A DNA stretch of 51,428 nt from an uncultured Eubacteriales bacterium. Its GTDB lineage: Bacteria > Bacillota > Clostridia > Christensenellales > UBA1242. Made by a program: the position numbers and the translations under genes. The DNA is taken from the NCBI GenBank assembly GCA_905187655.1, contig CAJJIV010000001.1, forward strand, positions 1 through 51,428, in the 5' to 3' direction. This document shows, one piece after another, positions 41,864 to 50,330 of this stretch (the stretch's first letter is position 1; each line of letters starts with the position of its first letter). Below the pieces are notes generated by a model that saw only the letters and a list, made by a program, of their open reading frames with translations, did not search any database and had not been told where the DNA came from.

Positions 41864-43648
41864 ATGCAAGAGTTTAAATTTTTTAATCTTACACACAAAG
41901 TGCCAAGTGGAACGGCACAAGCAAAACAAAAAGTTAGTTACACCCTAGAAGTGGCACAAAATGTGTACACTCCTAAGGTGTACTTTGTTTATTTTAAAGA
42001 TGGTGAAACGGAAAGATTTACCCAGGAAATGCACTTTGTTAAAATGGAAAATGGCTATAAACAATTTATTGTGCAAACCCATTTTAGTTCGGCAGGACTA
42101 TATTGGTACTATTTTATTGCAGGCGATAAGATAATTCAGGCAGGTAAAAATGATGGAGAAATTGTTGCACAAAAAAAACTTACCACTCCATTTTCAGAAA
42201 TAGTAACTGCAAACAAGCCAATTATGGATACCATAAATTACACTGATGGAATAATTTATCATGTTTTTGTAGACAGATTTAATAAGGTGGGAGAAGTAGA
42301 GTCGCGAGAACCTTTGTTCTTAAATCCCAAGTGGGGTGGAAGCTGTACCGATAGCACCGACTATAAAGTAATTAATAGTGAATGTTACGGTGGAAACTTA
42401 AAAGGCATTACGCAAAAATTGCCATACCTAAAAACTTTAAATGTTAAAATTTTATATTTGTCACCAATTTTTTATGCAAATAGTAATCATAAATATAATA
42501 CAGCGGATTTTATGCAAGTTGACCCAATGTTTGGCTCAGAAGAAGACTTAAAAGAATTATGCGCAAAGGCCGAAAAATTGGGAATAAAAGTGATACTAGA
42601 TGGTGTGTTTAACCATGTTGGCAGTGATAGTGTATATTTTGACCGATATAGTCGTTTTGGAGCCAAAGGTGCGTATAATTCCCTTTCTTCAAAATATATA
42701 GATTGGTTTAATTTTGCCGAGTGGCCAAACACCTACGACTGTTGGTGGGGTGACCCAACTTTACCGTGTTTAAATGAGTCTAATAGAACATATCAAAATT
42801 TAATTGTTGGCAAAAATGGTGTAATAGAAAAGTATATGGGGCTAGGTGTAAGTGGGTTTAGACTTGATGTGGTAGATGAACTTGGCGATCAGTTTTTAAA
42901 TAAAATTTGTAAAAAAATATATGAAATAAACAAAAGTGCAATAATTATTGGAGAAGTGTGGGAAGATGCTTCCAAAAAGATTTCGTACAATGAACGACGA
43001 AATTATTTGCTTGGAAAGCAGTTAAATAGCGTAACAAATTATCCACTTAAAGATGCCATTTTAGAATATGTAAAATCTGCTTCAACCGACTTATTAGAAG
43101 ACACTTTTAATAATATTCAAGATGATTATCCAAATTTTGTTAAATATAACTTAATGAATATTATTGGCTCGCACGATACAACAAGAATATATAGTTTTCT
43201 TAAAGTTAATTCAGTTAGTACACAAGATGCAATAAAACGGTTAAAAATAGCAACCCTAATTCAGTATGTTTTTGTAGGTATTCCTACAATTTACTATGGA
43301 GATGAAACACTTTTAGAAGATTTAAAGCCAAACAACAGCCGAAATTGTTTTCCTTGGGGAAAGGAAAATATTAATTGCCAAAACTGGTTTATTTCGCTTG
43401 GTAAATTAAGAAAAGAAAAGGCAGTTGTTATGGGAGAAATAGATTTATTTGTTCCAGAAAATGGGGTAGTGATAATTAAACGAAGTTACAAAAAAGAAGA
43501 AATTCTGCTTGTCACAAATATGCAAGACAACTTGTTTGAATTATCAACAGAAGATGGATATTTAGATTATTTTACCGCTGAAAAAATTACCGACAAAATT
43601 AAAGTTGGTTCAAAGGGTTTTGCTTTGTTAAAACGAAAGAAACAATAA
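41864..43648 (+). CDS. Cytoplasmic GH13 glucosidase, neopullulanase/maltogenic amylase-like
   Basis: Alpha-glucan hydrolase for short or branched dextrins. It has 594 residues: an N-terminal beta domain (~1-120, CBM34/CBM20-like in shape), then a GH13 barrel with region I DGVFNHVG, nucleophile Asp335 (GFRLDVVDEL), acid Glu364 (IIGEVWED) and Asp438 (IIGSHDTTR). No signal peptide, so it acts inside the cell, probably trimming phosphorylase limit dextrin. It lies 8 bp after glgP with only a weak ribosome binding site. Confidence 0.88.
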   Translation: MQEFKFFNLTHKVPSGTAQAKQKVSYTLEVAQNVYTPKVYFVYFKDGETERFTQEMHFVKMENGYKQFIVQTHFSSAGLYWYYFIAGDKIIQAGKNDGEIVAQKKLTTPFSEIVTANKPIMDTINYTDGIIYHVFVDRFNKVGEVESREPLFLNPKWGGSCTDSTDYKVINSECYGGNLKGITQKLPYLKTLNVKILYLSPIFYANSNHKYNTADFMQVDPMFGSEEDLKELCAKAEKLGIKVILDGVFNHVGSDSVYFDRYSRFGAKGAYNSLSSKYIDWFNFAEWPNTYDCWWGDPTLPCLNESNRTYQNLIVGKNGVIEKYMGLGVSGFRLDVVDELGDQFLNKICKKIYEINKSAIIIGEVWEDASKKISYNERRNYLLGKQLNSVTNYPLKDAILEYVKSASTDLLEDTFNNIQDDYPNFVKYNLMNIIGSHDTTRIYSFLKVNSVSTQDAIKRLKIATLIQYVFVGIPTIYYGDETLLEDLKPNNSRNCFPWGKENINCQNWFISLGKLRKEKAVVMGEIDLFVPENGVVIIKRSYKKEEILLVTNMQDNLFELSTEDGYLDYFTAEKITDKIKVGSKGFALLKRKKQ

Positions 43649-43710
43649 AAAAGACAGCCTAAAAATTGCAGTGCACCCCAAAACTGACATACGAAAAAAA
43701 GTATGAGTTT

Positions 43711-43748
43711 AGAAAGAAATAGTTTAATCGCTATTTCTTTCTTTTTTT
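43711..43748 (+). terminator. Terminator inside the IS left end
   Basis: A 12 bp stem (AGAAAGAAATAG/CTATTTCTTTCT, 8-base loop) with seven T following. It ends glycogen-operon transcripts and shields the transposase from outside transcription. It works only for the plus strand. Confidence 0.82.
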
Positions 43749-43764
43749 GTGTCCAACAATGAGA

Positions 43765-43781
43765 TAAATATGTTATACTCT
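43765..43781 (+). promoter_or_regulatory. Extended -10 promoter of the IS, repeated downstream
   Basis: TAAATATGTTATACTCT contains TGTTATACT, an extended -10 box. A -35 box is poor. The same 17-mer with one change (C for T) occurs at 44978-44994 before the next gene. Confidence 0.5.
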
Positions 43782-43825
43782 ATATGGTTGGTAGATGACT
43801 ACCACAAATAAAAGGAGATAACATT

Positions 43826-44119
43826 ATGGCAAAGAAAGGACAGTATTTTCAAAGTTATTCTAATGACTTGAAATACGAAGTGTTGGTAAAACACTTTAAT
43901 GAGTTTATTCCAGATACTCAGTTGTCCAAAATGTATGGGATACCCCGTGGTACAATAAGAAACTGGATAATTAAGTGTAAGAAAGGAGAAGATTTTTACA
44001 CAGACTATAGAAGTTTAGGCTATGGCAGACCAAGAGTAGCAGATATTGACTATAAGGAAAAATATATGTTACTAAAAAAAATCCTGAATTTCAAAACACA
44101 ACTAAAAGAGAGAAGATAA
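43826..44119 (+). CDS. IS3 transposase OrfA
   Basis: 97 residues with a helix-turn-helix for binding the IS ends (SNDLKYEVLVKHFNEF, TQLSKMYGIPRGTIRNWIIK). Near its end is a run of eight A (44074-44081) forming the slippery heptamer A-AAA-AAA. A -1 shift there joins it to orfB, producing the OrfAB transposase; without the shift it ends at TAA 44119. AAAGGAG precedes the ATG. Confidence 0.85.
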   Translation: MAKKGQYFQSYSNDLKYEVLVKHFNEFIPDTQLSKMYGIPRGTIRNWIIKCKKGEDFYTDYRSLGYGRPRVADIDYKEKYMLLKKILNFKTQLKERR

Positions 44120-44943
44120 TCTTAATCAACACACTTAAAGAGCATTATCCTGTAAGATTGTTATGTGATTTGCTAGATATTTCAGAACGAACATATTATA
44201 GACATAGAGATGATAAAGACTCTGATATTGCAGATTATCTCCTTATAAAAGAAGTCTTTAATGATTCTATGCAAACTTATGGATATAGAAGAATTAAGAA
44301 AGCTTTACTACTTAAACATGGTGTGGTAATGAATGAAAAGAAAATACTCAGGATTATGAGAAAATATGGTTTAATGGCTAGATATGTTACTAAATGCAAG
44401 AAACCACATTATCGTAGAATTGAAGAAAATGTAAGACCGGACTTAGTTAAAAGACATTTCAATGTAGATGCTCCAGATAAAGTTTGGGTTACTGATATAA
44501 CCTATTTAACTTTAGGTAACAAAAGAATGTATTTATCTACTATTCTCGACCTATATGATGGTAGTGTTGTATCTTACAAAGTTCATCATTCTCCAACTGT
44601 TGATTTAGTTATAGAAACCCTAAAATTTGGTCATTTAATGAGATATTGGGCTAAAAATGTAATTATTCATAGCGACCAAGGAACTCAATATACTTCTCAT
44701 GAATACAAAGCATTTTGTAATAATTTAGGATTTCAAATATCGATGAGCAGAAAAGGTAGTCCATTAGACAATGCTGTTATGGAAAACTGGCATAGTTTAC
44801 TTAAAAAAGAGACCTTACACAACAATGATTACCAAGATATTAACGAGTATGTAAATGGTGTTTTTGACTGGATTTGGTTCTATAAGACTGAAAGGATTAG
44901 CTTAAGTGAACGACAACATAATATAAATGAAAATATTTGTTAG
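44080..44943 (+). CDS. IS3 transposase OrfB (reached by -1 frameshift)
   Basis: The integrase part, read in the -1 frame from the A-run; it opens NPEFQNTTKREKIILINTLK after the shift. An internal ATG at 44158 is less likely to be the start. The DDE triad is visible: WVTDITYL, IIHSDQGTQY and AVMENWHSLLKKE, with D and E 35 apart as in the family. The C-terminus ends at ERISLSERQHNINENIC, about 15-20 residues short of typical IS3 OrfB, which supports truncation of the element's right end. Confidence 0.82.
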   Translation, partial: NPEFQNTTKREKIILINTLKEHYPVRLLCDLLDISERTYYRHRDDKDSDIADYLLIKEVFNDSMQTYGYRRIKKALLLKHGVVMNEKKILRIMRKYGLMARYVTKCKKPHYRRIEENVRPDLVKRHFNVDAPDKVWVTDITYLTLGNKRMYLSTILDLYDGSVVSYKVHHSPTVDLVIETLKFGHLMRYWAKNVIIHSDQGTQYTSHEYKAFCNNLGFQISMSRKGSPLDNAVMENWHSLLKKETLHNNDYQDINEYVNGVFDWIWFYKTERISLSERQHNINENIC

Positions 44944-44963
44944 TTTAAATTTTGGTTTTGGTA

Positions 44964-44994
44964 TTGAAATAAATATCTAAATATGCTATACTCT
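44964..44994 (+). promoter_or_regulatory. Promoter of the orphan gene right of the IS
   Basis: TTGAAA and TATACT are 17 bp apart, with an extended -10 (TGCTATACT). It lies right after orfB. Its -10 region is nearly identical to that of the IS. Confidence 0.7.
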
Positions 44995-45016
44995 CTATAA
45001 TTTTAAGGAGAGTATT

Positions 45017-45475
45017 ATGTCAACACCATCAAATGTAAGCAGTATTATGATATATAAAATAATGAGGGATTTTGAAAAAACAGGCAGAACATTGCATTTC
45101 ATGTTTGAACTTGACAATTTTTCGCAACAAGTCATTGATTTTGCAAATTCAATTAGTGATGATAATTTTTGGATTGCCCCAACACCAGAAGTTAAAGAAG
45201 ATTTATTAAGAATATGTGATGTTAATAGTTCATTTTGTAAATTAAACAAACAAAAATATGCTAACGGTGGGGAAAAATTTGCAAAAATCAAAATTGGACA
45301 AATGCCATATTCTTGGCTAAAAGGCTCTGTTAAAGTTTTTAAAGAATATGAAGAAAAAAGACAACAAATTCCAGCAAAATCTACTATTCATTATCCTAAC
45401 GGAGAGAAACAAACATCAGCAATATTTTGGGATGGAGAACCAATTATTATAGAGGAAGATACTTTTAGCAAATAA
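45017..45475 (+). CDS. Unrecognised 152-residue protein
   Basis: Not recognised. It is soluble, with no signal or membrane segment. The C-terminal third contains HYPNGEKQTSAIFWDGEPIII, which reads as beta-strands. AAGGAG lies before the ATG, and a terminator follows. It sits between the IS remnant and yqeY. Confidence 0.55.
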   Translation: MSTPSNVSSIMIYKIMRDFEKTGRTLHFMFELDNFSQQVIDFANSISDDNFWIAPTPEVKEDLLRICDVNSSFCKLNKQKYANGGEKFAKIKIGQMPYSWLKGSVKVFKEYEEKRQQIPAKSTIHYPNGEKQTSAIFWDGEPIIIEEDTFSK

Positions 45476-45510
45476 AAAGAAGGGCAAATTTTGCTCTTCT
45501 TTTGTCTTTT
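45475..45510 (+). terminator. Terminator of the orphan gene
   Basis: An arm AAAAGAAGGGC pairs with GCTCTTCTTTT (one G-T pair) around an A3T4-containing loop, with T-rich DNA following. Confidence 0.72.
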
Positions 45511-45570
45511 TATAGTGTGTCATTTAAAGGTTGCTGTTCAAAATTATGGCTGTCTTTTTGTTTACTATAC

Positions 45571-45993
45571 TTACTTTTTATTTAATACTACCGAAACAAG
45601 CTTCATGTCTACCTGTCCGTTATAGTTTGTCTTAAAGTGTTTCATAACAACGGGAACTGATTTGTCTGGAAGCGAATTAATAATTTCAGCAATTTCAGTT
45701 TCTGTTAGCATTTTAGGAAGGTACTTTTGAATTGCTTCTTTTTGAGCAAGAATGTTATTTGCTTGTTCGCTGTTATTTGCTTTAAGGTAATTGGCGTGTT
45801 CTTCATCTAATTCTTTTATGGTTTTAGTAATAATTTTAACCATTTCTGGGTCGCCAATTTCATTGTTATTTGTTCTTGCTTCAACGCTTGCAAGTAAATA
45901 TTTGTTCATAATAATTCCATAAATATTCCTTGCATTTTTATCTTTGTTTTTAAGGGCTTCAATATTAGCCTTTTTTATTTCATCTATTATCAT
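45571..45993 (-). CDS. yqeY: GatB/YqeY-domain protein
   Basis: 140 residues of the YqeY family, related to the C-terminal tRNA-binding domain of GatB; the cellular role is not settled. Features are MIIDEIKKANIEALKNKDKNA at the start and YLPKMLTETEIAEIINSL in the middle. AAAGGAG precedes the ATG by six bases. It is 28 bp after the zinc-ribbon gene on the same strand. Confidence 0.88.
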   Translation of the reverse strand: MIIDEIKKANIEALKNKDKNARNIYGIIMNKYLLASVEARTNNNEIGDPEMVKIITKTIKELDEEHANYLKANNSEQANNILAQKEAIQKYLPKMLTETEIAEIINSLPDKSVPVVMKHFKTNYNGQVDMKLVSVVLNKK

Positions 45994-46021
45994 AATTTTC
46001 TCCTTTAATTATAAAATCAAT

Positions 46022-46447
46022 TTAATTCATTGACCCACACTTTGGGCAAGCACCATAGTTTTTGTTGTATTGAGCACCGCAATTTTTGCAAACAATTATT
46101 CTTGTTTCTGCATCGGTTATACTTGGCATATCGTTTTGTTTAAGTTCAAATTTGGGCAACTCTTTCTTTTTTAATGGGTCGTTTTCTTCGTTTTCGTTTG
46201 CTTGTCTGACGTTTTCTTCTTGCTCTTTGTTAAGGTCAACACGCTTGTCTCCAACTAATTGTGCAAATTTAAATTTTTCTATGCTTTGTGCATTTCTAAC
46301 GCGAATATCTTCTTGATACTTGCGGTCGGACTCTTTTTTTTCTTTTCGTTGTTTCATTTTTTCTATTAACTTTTTTCTGCCATCTTTAATGAAAATAAAA
46401 AGCAAAACAACCGCAACACCAAGCAAAATAATTTCGGCTGTAGTCAT
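46022..46447 (-). CDS. Membrane protein with a C-terminal zinc ribbon
   Basis: 141 residues: one membrane segment (~4-20, AEIILLGVAVVLLFIFI), a long Lys/Glu-rich coiled stretch and a C-terminal C-x2-C...C-x2-C ribbon (CKNCGAQYNKNYGACPKCG). It is anchored with the ribbon in the cytoplasm by the positive-inside rule. I prefer this ATG, with AGGAAA upstream. The ATG 14 codons earlier lies only ~4 nt after the predicted transcript start and would need leaderless translation. Function unknown. Confidence 0.68.
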   Translation of the reverse strand: MTTAEIILLGVAVVLLFIFIKDGRKKLIEKMKQRKEKKESDRKYQEDIRVRNAQSIEKFKFAQLVGDKRVDLNKEQEENVRQANENEENDPLKKKELPKFELKQNDMPSITDAETRIIVCKNCGAQYNKNYGACPKCGSMN

Positions 46448-46499
46448 CACAAGTTTTTTTCCTAAAACAGAAGCGAATAAACTTACCATATTATATAGT

Positions 46500-46528
46500 A
46501 TTATACTTTAATTAAACTTTATTTGCAA
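46500..46528 (-). promoter_or_regulatory. Promoter of the zinc-ribbon/yqeY unit
   Basis: TTGCAA and TATAAT are 17 bp apart on the minus strand. The predicted start is near 46493. Confidence 0.75.
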
Positions 46529-46569
46529 GTAAATATATAATTAGTAAATTCAAAAATATGTTATAATTC

Positions 46570-46598
46570 TTGCAAGATTAACGTTGTTGTGGTATAAT
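46570..46598 (+). promoter_or_regulatory. Promoter of the ABC transporter gene
   Basis: TTGCAA and TATAAT are 17 bp apart on the plus strand. It is divergent from the zinc-ribbon promoter. Confidence 0.8.
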
Positions 46599-46624
46599 TT
46601 AGTCTAATTTTTCGGAGGTCAACA

Positions 46625-49321
46625 ATGTTAGAATTAAAAAACATAAGTAAAATATATGAAACAAAAGACCTAAAAGTTACTGCCCTAGATGGAATTAGTA
46701 TTAGTTTCAGAAAGAGTGAGTTTGTGTCTATTTTGGGTCCAAGCGGATGCGGTAAAACTACAATGTTAAACATTGTCGGTGGCCTAGATAAGTACACTAG
46801 TGGGGACCTTGTTATTAACGGCAAAAGTACCAAAGATTTTAGTGACCGAGATTGGGATTCTTACCGGAATCATACTATAGGATTTGTTTTCCAAAGTTAT
46901 AACTTAATTCCGCATCAAACGGTACTAGAAAATGTTGAACTTGCATTAACTCTTTCTGGAATTAAAAAAGAAGAAAGACATCGAAGAGCAACAGAAGCAC
47001 TTGCCAAAGTAGGACTAAGCGACAAACTTAAAGCAAAACCAAACCAATTATCTGGTGGACAAATGCAAAGGGTAGCAATTGCCAGAGCCTTAGTTAACGA
47101 CCCAGACATTGTGCTAGCCGATGAACCAACTGGTGCGTTAGATAGTAAAACTAGTGTTCAGGTTATGGAACTTCTTAAAGAAATATCTAAAGACAAACTT
47201 GTTATAATGGTTACTCATAATCCAAGTTTGGCAGAAGAATATAGCAGTAGAATAATAAAATTGCTAGATGGCAAACTTATTAATGACAGTAACCCCAAAA
47301 CCGCAGAGAATGAGTTAGAAGAGGTAAAAACAGTTAACGAAACTTTATCTAAACTTCGAAAGAGCAAAAAAAGACATCATTCACCAAAAACTACAATGTC
47401 ATTTTTCACGGCCTTGTCACTTAGCCTTAAAAACCTATTAACAAAAAAGGCAAGAACATTTTTGGTTGCCTTTGCAGGAAGTATTGGCATAATTGGAATT
47501 GCACTTGTGCTTGCGTTGTCTACCGGATTTTCGGGGTATGTTAACAGAGTGCAAGAAGATACCTTGTCTAGTCACCCTATAACCATAGAAGCACAGAGTG
47601 TTAGTTATATGGACATTATGGCGGCAATGATTATGGACAATAGTAGCACCAATAAGGCATCAACTGACAACGGAGTGGAGTCTGGTGGTGCACTTGCGGA
47701 AATTATGAATAAATTTGGTAAAGCATTAAAGGTTAACAATCTTCAAAAATTTAACAATTATTTAGTTGAAAATTATGCACAAATACAGGAACATGTAAGC
47801 GCAATTCAATACACCTATGACATTGGATTGGAATTTTATGATAGCGTAAATAAGAATGTTCAGCCATATAGCAGTGCACTATATAATGTCATAATCAATT
47901 ACTCTATGCAATATTTAAGGCAAAAGACCAACCTAGTTCCAACAAAAATTGCAAACGGATACAACTTGTCAGTTCCAGAAGATGGTAATTACGATCTTAA
48001 ATTTTTGGAAGATTATAGTTCGGTAGAGGCAGTAGCGGGTATTGTTACACAACTTAAAACCGCTGGTCAAGTTGATTTAACAAACGAACAAGTTGCCGGT
48101 ATTGTTACACTTTTAATGAACATTCCAATTTCTAACTTTGCAATTTATAATATGCAAATTTTTAACGAAGCCATAGATAGTCCTCAATTACTAAAAGAGC
48201 AATATTCTCTTGTTGGAGAAGGTAGTAAGTGGGCAACTGAAAGTAATGAAGTTATGCTTGTATTAAACAGTGATAATCGTCTAGATGACTATATTTTGTA
48301 CGCACTAGGTCTTGTTACCGAAGAGCAAATGACAGAATCACTAACAAATTTGCTAAACAATCAAGACTCTACTATGAAAGTCAACTATTCTGACATTTTG
48401 GGCAGGGAATATAAGGTGTTAACCGATTCCGATTATTATCTAAATATAAGTACAGACCCAGATGTTAAAAATATTGTGGATATCAGAAAATATTATTACC
48501 ACGAAGAAAAAGATGCACAAGGTAATATCACAAGTTCTTATTATGATGCGGAGTTCTATACCAAGTATAACGAAATATTAGAAAACTGTACAAATAAAGT
48601 TAAAATTGTTGGTGTGCTTAAACCTAAAGAAGATGTTACAAACGGCTGTTTAACAAGCGGGATTGCTTATTTGAACTTATTAACGCAAAAAATGATTGAA
48701 ATAAATAATAGTTCGCTAGCAGTTGAAAGTGATGAAACTAATAAAATAGATACATCAACTCCAATTAAAATTAGCATTTATGCAAGCAGTTTTGATGCAA
48801 AAAATTCTATTGAAGACTTTATTAAAAATTATAATAAGAATGCCAAAGAAGGCGACCAAATTGAATATTCTAACCTAATTGGCACCATCATGTCTGGTGT
48901 TTCAACCATTATTAGTGCAATAACCTATATTTTAATTGCTTTTGTTTCGGTCTCTCTTGTTGTATCTTCAATAATGATAGGCATTATAACTTATATTTCT
49001 GTTCTAGAACGCATAAAAGAAATAGGAATTTTAAGGAGTATTGGTGCAAGCAAACAAGATATTAAGCGAGTATTTACTGCCGAAACCTTAATTATTGGTT
49101 TTATTGCAGGTCTTCTTGGTATATTGGTAACACTTATTTTTACCATACCACTTAATTTAATTATAAAGGCAGTAGCAGGAATAAATATTCATGCCAGTCT
49201 TCCAATTTTGGCAGCAATAATTTTAATTGCAATAAGTATGCTGTTAACCTTTATTGCTGGATTAATTCCATCAAGAATTGCGAGCAAAAAAGATCCAGTT
49301 GTTGCCTTAAGAACCGAATAA
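46625..49321 (+). CDS. MacB/FtsX-type ABC transporter, ATPase and permease fused
   Basis: 898 residues. The ATPase is at 1-~225: Walker A GPSGCGKTT (38-46), signature LSGGQMQRVAIA, Walker B VLADEPTGALD. A linker follows, then an FtsX-type permease: membrane segment 1 at ~285-305, a large external domain (~310-760) and three more helices near the C-terminus, ending SRIASKKDPVVALRTE, the family hallmark. Such proteins act by mechanotransmission in peptide export or resistance, or in cell-wall hydrolase control. The substrate is unknown and no two-component genes are adjacent. GGAGG precedes the ATG. Confidence 0.93.
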   Translation: MLELKNISKIYETKDLKVTALDGISISFRKSEFVSILGPSGCGKTTMLNIVGGLDKYTSGDLVINGKSTKDFSDRDWDSYRNHTIGFVFQSYNLIPHQTVLENVELALTLSGIKKEERHRRATEALAKVGLSDKLKAKPNQLSGGQMQRVAIARALVNDPDIVLADEPTGALDSKTSVQVMELLKEISKDKLVIMVTHNPSLAEEYSSRIIKLLDGKLINDSNPKTAENELEEVKTVNETLSKLRKSKKRHHSPKTTMSFFTALSLSLKNLLTKKARTFLVAFAGSIGIIGIALVLALSTGFSGYVNRVQEDTLSSHPITIEAQSVSYMDIMAAMIMDNSSTNKASTDNGVESGGALAEIMNKFGKALKVNNLQKFNNYLVENYAQIQEHVSAIQYTYDIGLEFYDSVNKNVQPYSSALYNVIINYSMQYLRQKTNLVPTKIANGYNLSVPEDGNYDLKFLEDYSSVEAVAGIVTQLKTAGQVDLTNEQVAGIVTLLMNIPISNFAIYNMQIFNEAIDSPQLLKEQYSLVGEGSKWATESNEVMLVLNSDNRLDDYILYALGLVTEEQMTESLTNLLNNQDSTMKVNYSDILGREYKVLTDSDYYLNISTDPDVKNIVDIRKYYYHEEKDAQGNITSSYYDAEFYTKYNEILENCTNKVKIVGVLKPKEDVTNGCLTSGIAYLNLLTQKMIEINNSSLAVESDETNKIDTSTPIKISIYASSFDAKNSIEDFIKNYNKNAKEGDQIEYSNLIGTIMSGVSTIISAITYILIAFVSVSLVVSSIMIGIITYISVLERIKEIGILRSIGASKQDIKRVFTAETLIIGFIAGLLGILVTLIFTIPLNLIIKAVAGINIHASLPILAAIILIAISMLLTFIAGLIPSRIASKKDPVVALRTE

Positions 49322-49332
49322 AACTAACGACA

Positions 49333-49362
49333 ATAAAGACCGCTAATTTTAGCGGTCTTTAT
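49333..49362. terminator. Bidirectional terminator between the ABC gene and the dehydrogenase
   Basis: A symmetric 14 bp stem, ATAAAGACCGCTAA/TTAGCGGTCTTTAT, lies between convergent genes. The T run is short, inside the stem arm. Confidence 0.78.
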
Positions 49363-49375
49363 GCTTTGTGTAAAG

Positions 49376-50182
49376 TTATCGGTATTGTCCACGCTTTTTT
49401 TCACATTTGGTCCAACGCTTATATAAAAGTGAAGCAATAAACGTTTCGGTTGCGAACTTAGAAAGTAACCACATAAGTTTGTTAAAAAAACCGGGAATAT
49501 ATTTAGGCTCGTTTTTTTGTACCTTTTTAAGTGAAACTTTTGCAACTGTTTCGGTTGGCATTAAAGAAAGTCTTCCACCAATTCCTTGCGATTTTATGCT
49601 TAATTTCATATCATCGTTTGTTGCCATGCTTCCAGGGCAAACGGCGGTTACGAAGCAGTTTTTGCCTTTAAGTTCTCGCCTTAAAGCGACAGAAAAGCGA
49701 GTAAGCATACTTTTGGATGAACTATAAATAGCCATTTGTGGCAGTGGGTAAAAACTTGCAAGACTAGAAACAATAATAACATGATTTCTAATTGATATAT
49801 CTCGTTGAGCTAAAAATTTGTAAGTAAAATCTATGGTACCAACGCAGTTTACTTTAATTGCCTTTGTAACTTCTTCGTTGGAACAGCCCATAAAACTTCC
49901 TTCTAAAATATAGCCAGCATTGTTAATTAACATATTTGGTTTAAGCCCTTGCTGTTTAATGTAGTCCCAAAATTCTTCTCTGCTTTTGTCATCGCCAAGG
50001 TCACAAGCCTTTGCCCAAATTTTAATGTCTGGATACTCGGTTAAAACTTCGGCTTTAAGTAATTCAAGCCTTTCTTGTTTTGTGGCAGAAAGAACAATAT
50101 TGTAGCCTTTTTTAGCACATTCATAAACATAACTTTTTCCAAGTCCACCTGTTGCACCGGTAATTACTGCAAGTGTTACCAT
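49376..50182 (-). CDS. Short-chain dehydrogenase/reductase
   Basis: 268 residues of classical SDR fold. The NAD(P)-binding motif TGATGGLG is at ~8-15, NNAG in the middle, and the catalytic Ser and YSSSK follow. The C-terminal ~40 residues (FFNKLMWLLSKFATETF) look membrane-associated, as in DltE-like or YdfG-like SDRs. The start is the ATG with GGGAGA seven bases before it, four codons inside a longer frame. Substrate unknown. Confidence 0.9.
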   Translation of the reverse strand: MVTLAVITGATGGLGKSYVYECAKKGYNIVLSATKQERLELLKAEVLTEYPDIKIWAKACDLGDDKSREEFWDYIKQQGLKPNMLINNAGYILEGSFMGCSNEEVTKAIKVNCVGTIDFTYKFLAQRDISIRNHVIIVSSLASFYPLPQMAIYSSSKSMLTRFSVALRRELKGKNCFVTAVCPGSMATNDDMKLSIKSQGIGGRLSLMPTETVAKVSLKKVQKNEPKYIPGFFNKLMWLLSKFATETFIASLLYKRWTKCEKKRGQYR

Positions 50183-50257
50183 TATTTCTCCCAAATAAAA
50201 AATTTATTTTCTATAAATATTATCTCATAAAACAATAATAAAAGTCTAGCAAAAGAG

Positions 50258-50287
50258 TTGTCATTTTGTTTCAATTTATGTTAAGAT
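50258..50287 (+). promoter_or_regulatory. radC promoter
   Basis: TTGTCA and TAAGAT are separated by 18 bp. The site lies in the 150 bp divergent gap shared with the dehydrogenase. Confidence 0.55.
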
Positions 50288-50330
50288 AAAAGAACGGGTA
50301 GTTAATTTTGTAATAAGGTACTTAGGTTTA

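Larger units (their letters stand above)
43666..44945 (+). mobile_element. IS3-family element (IS150-like), right end missing
   Basis: Two transposase frames follow a left end that begins TTGCAGTGCACCCCAAAACT, in the style of IS150-group ends (TGnnCTGnnCCCCAAAA). I find no matching inverted copy after orfB and no clear target duplication. Together with an orfB that ends early, this suggests a truncated or decayed copy. The borders are approximate. Confidence 0.75.
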
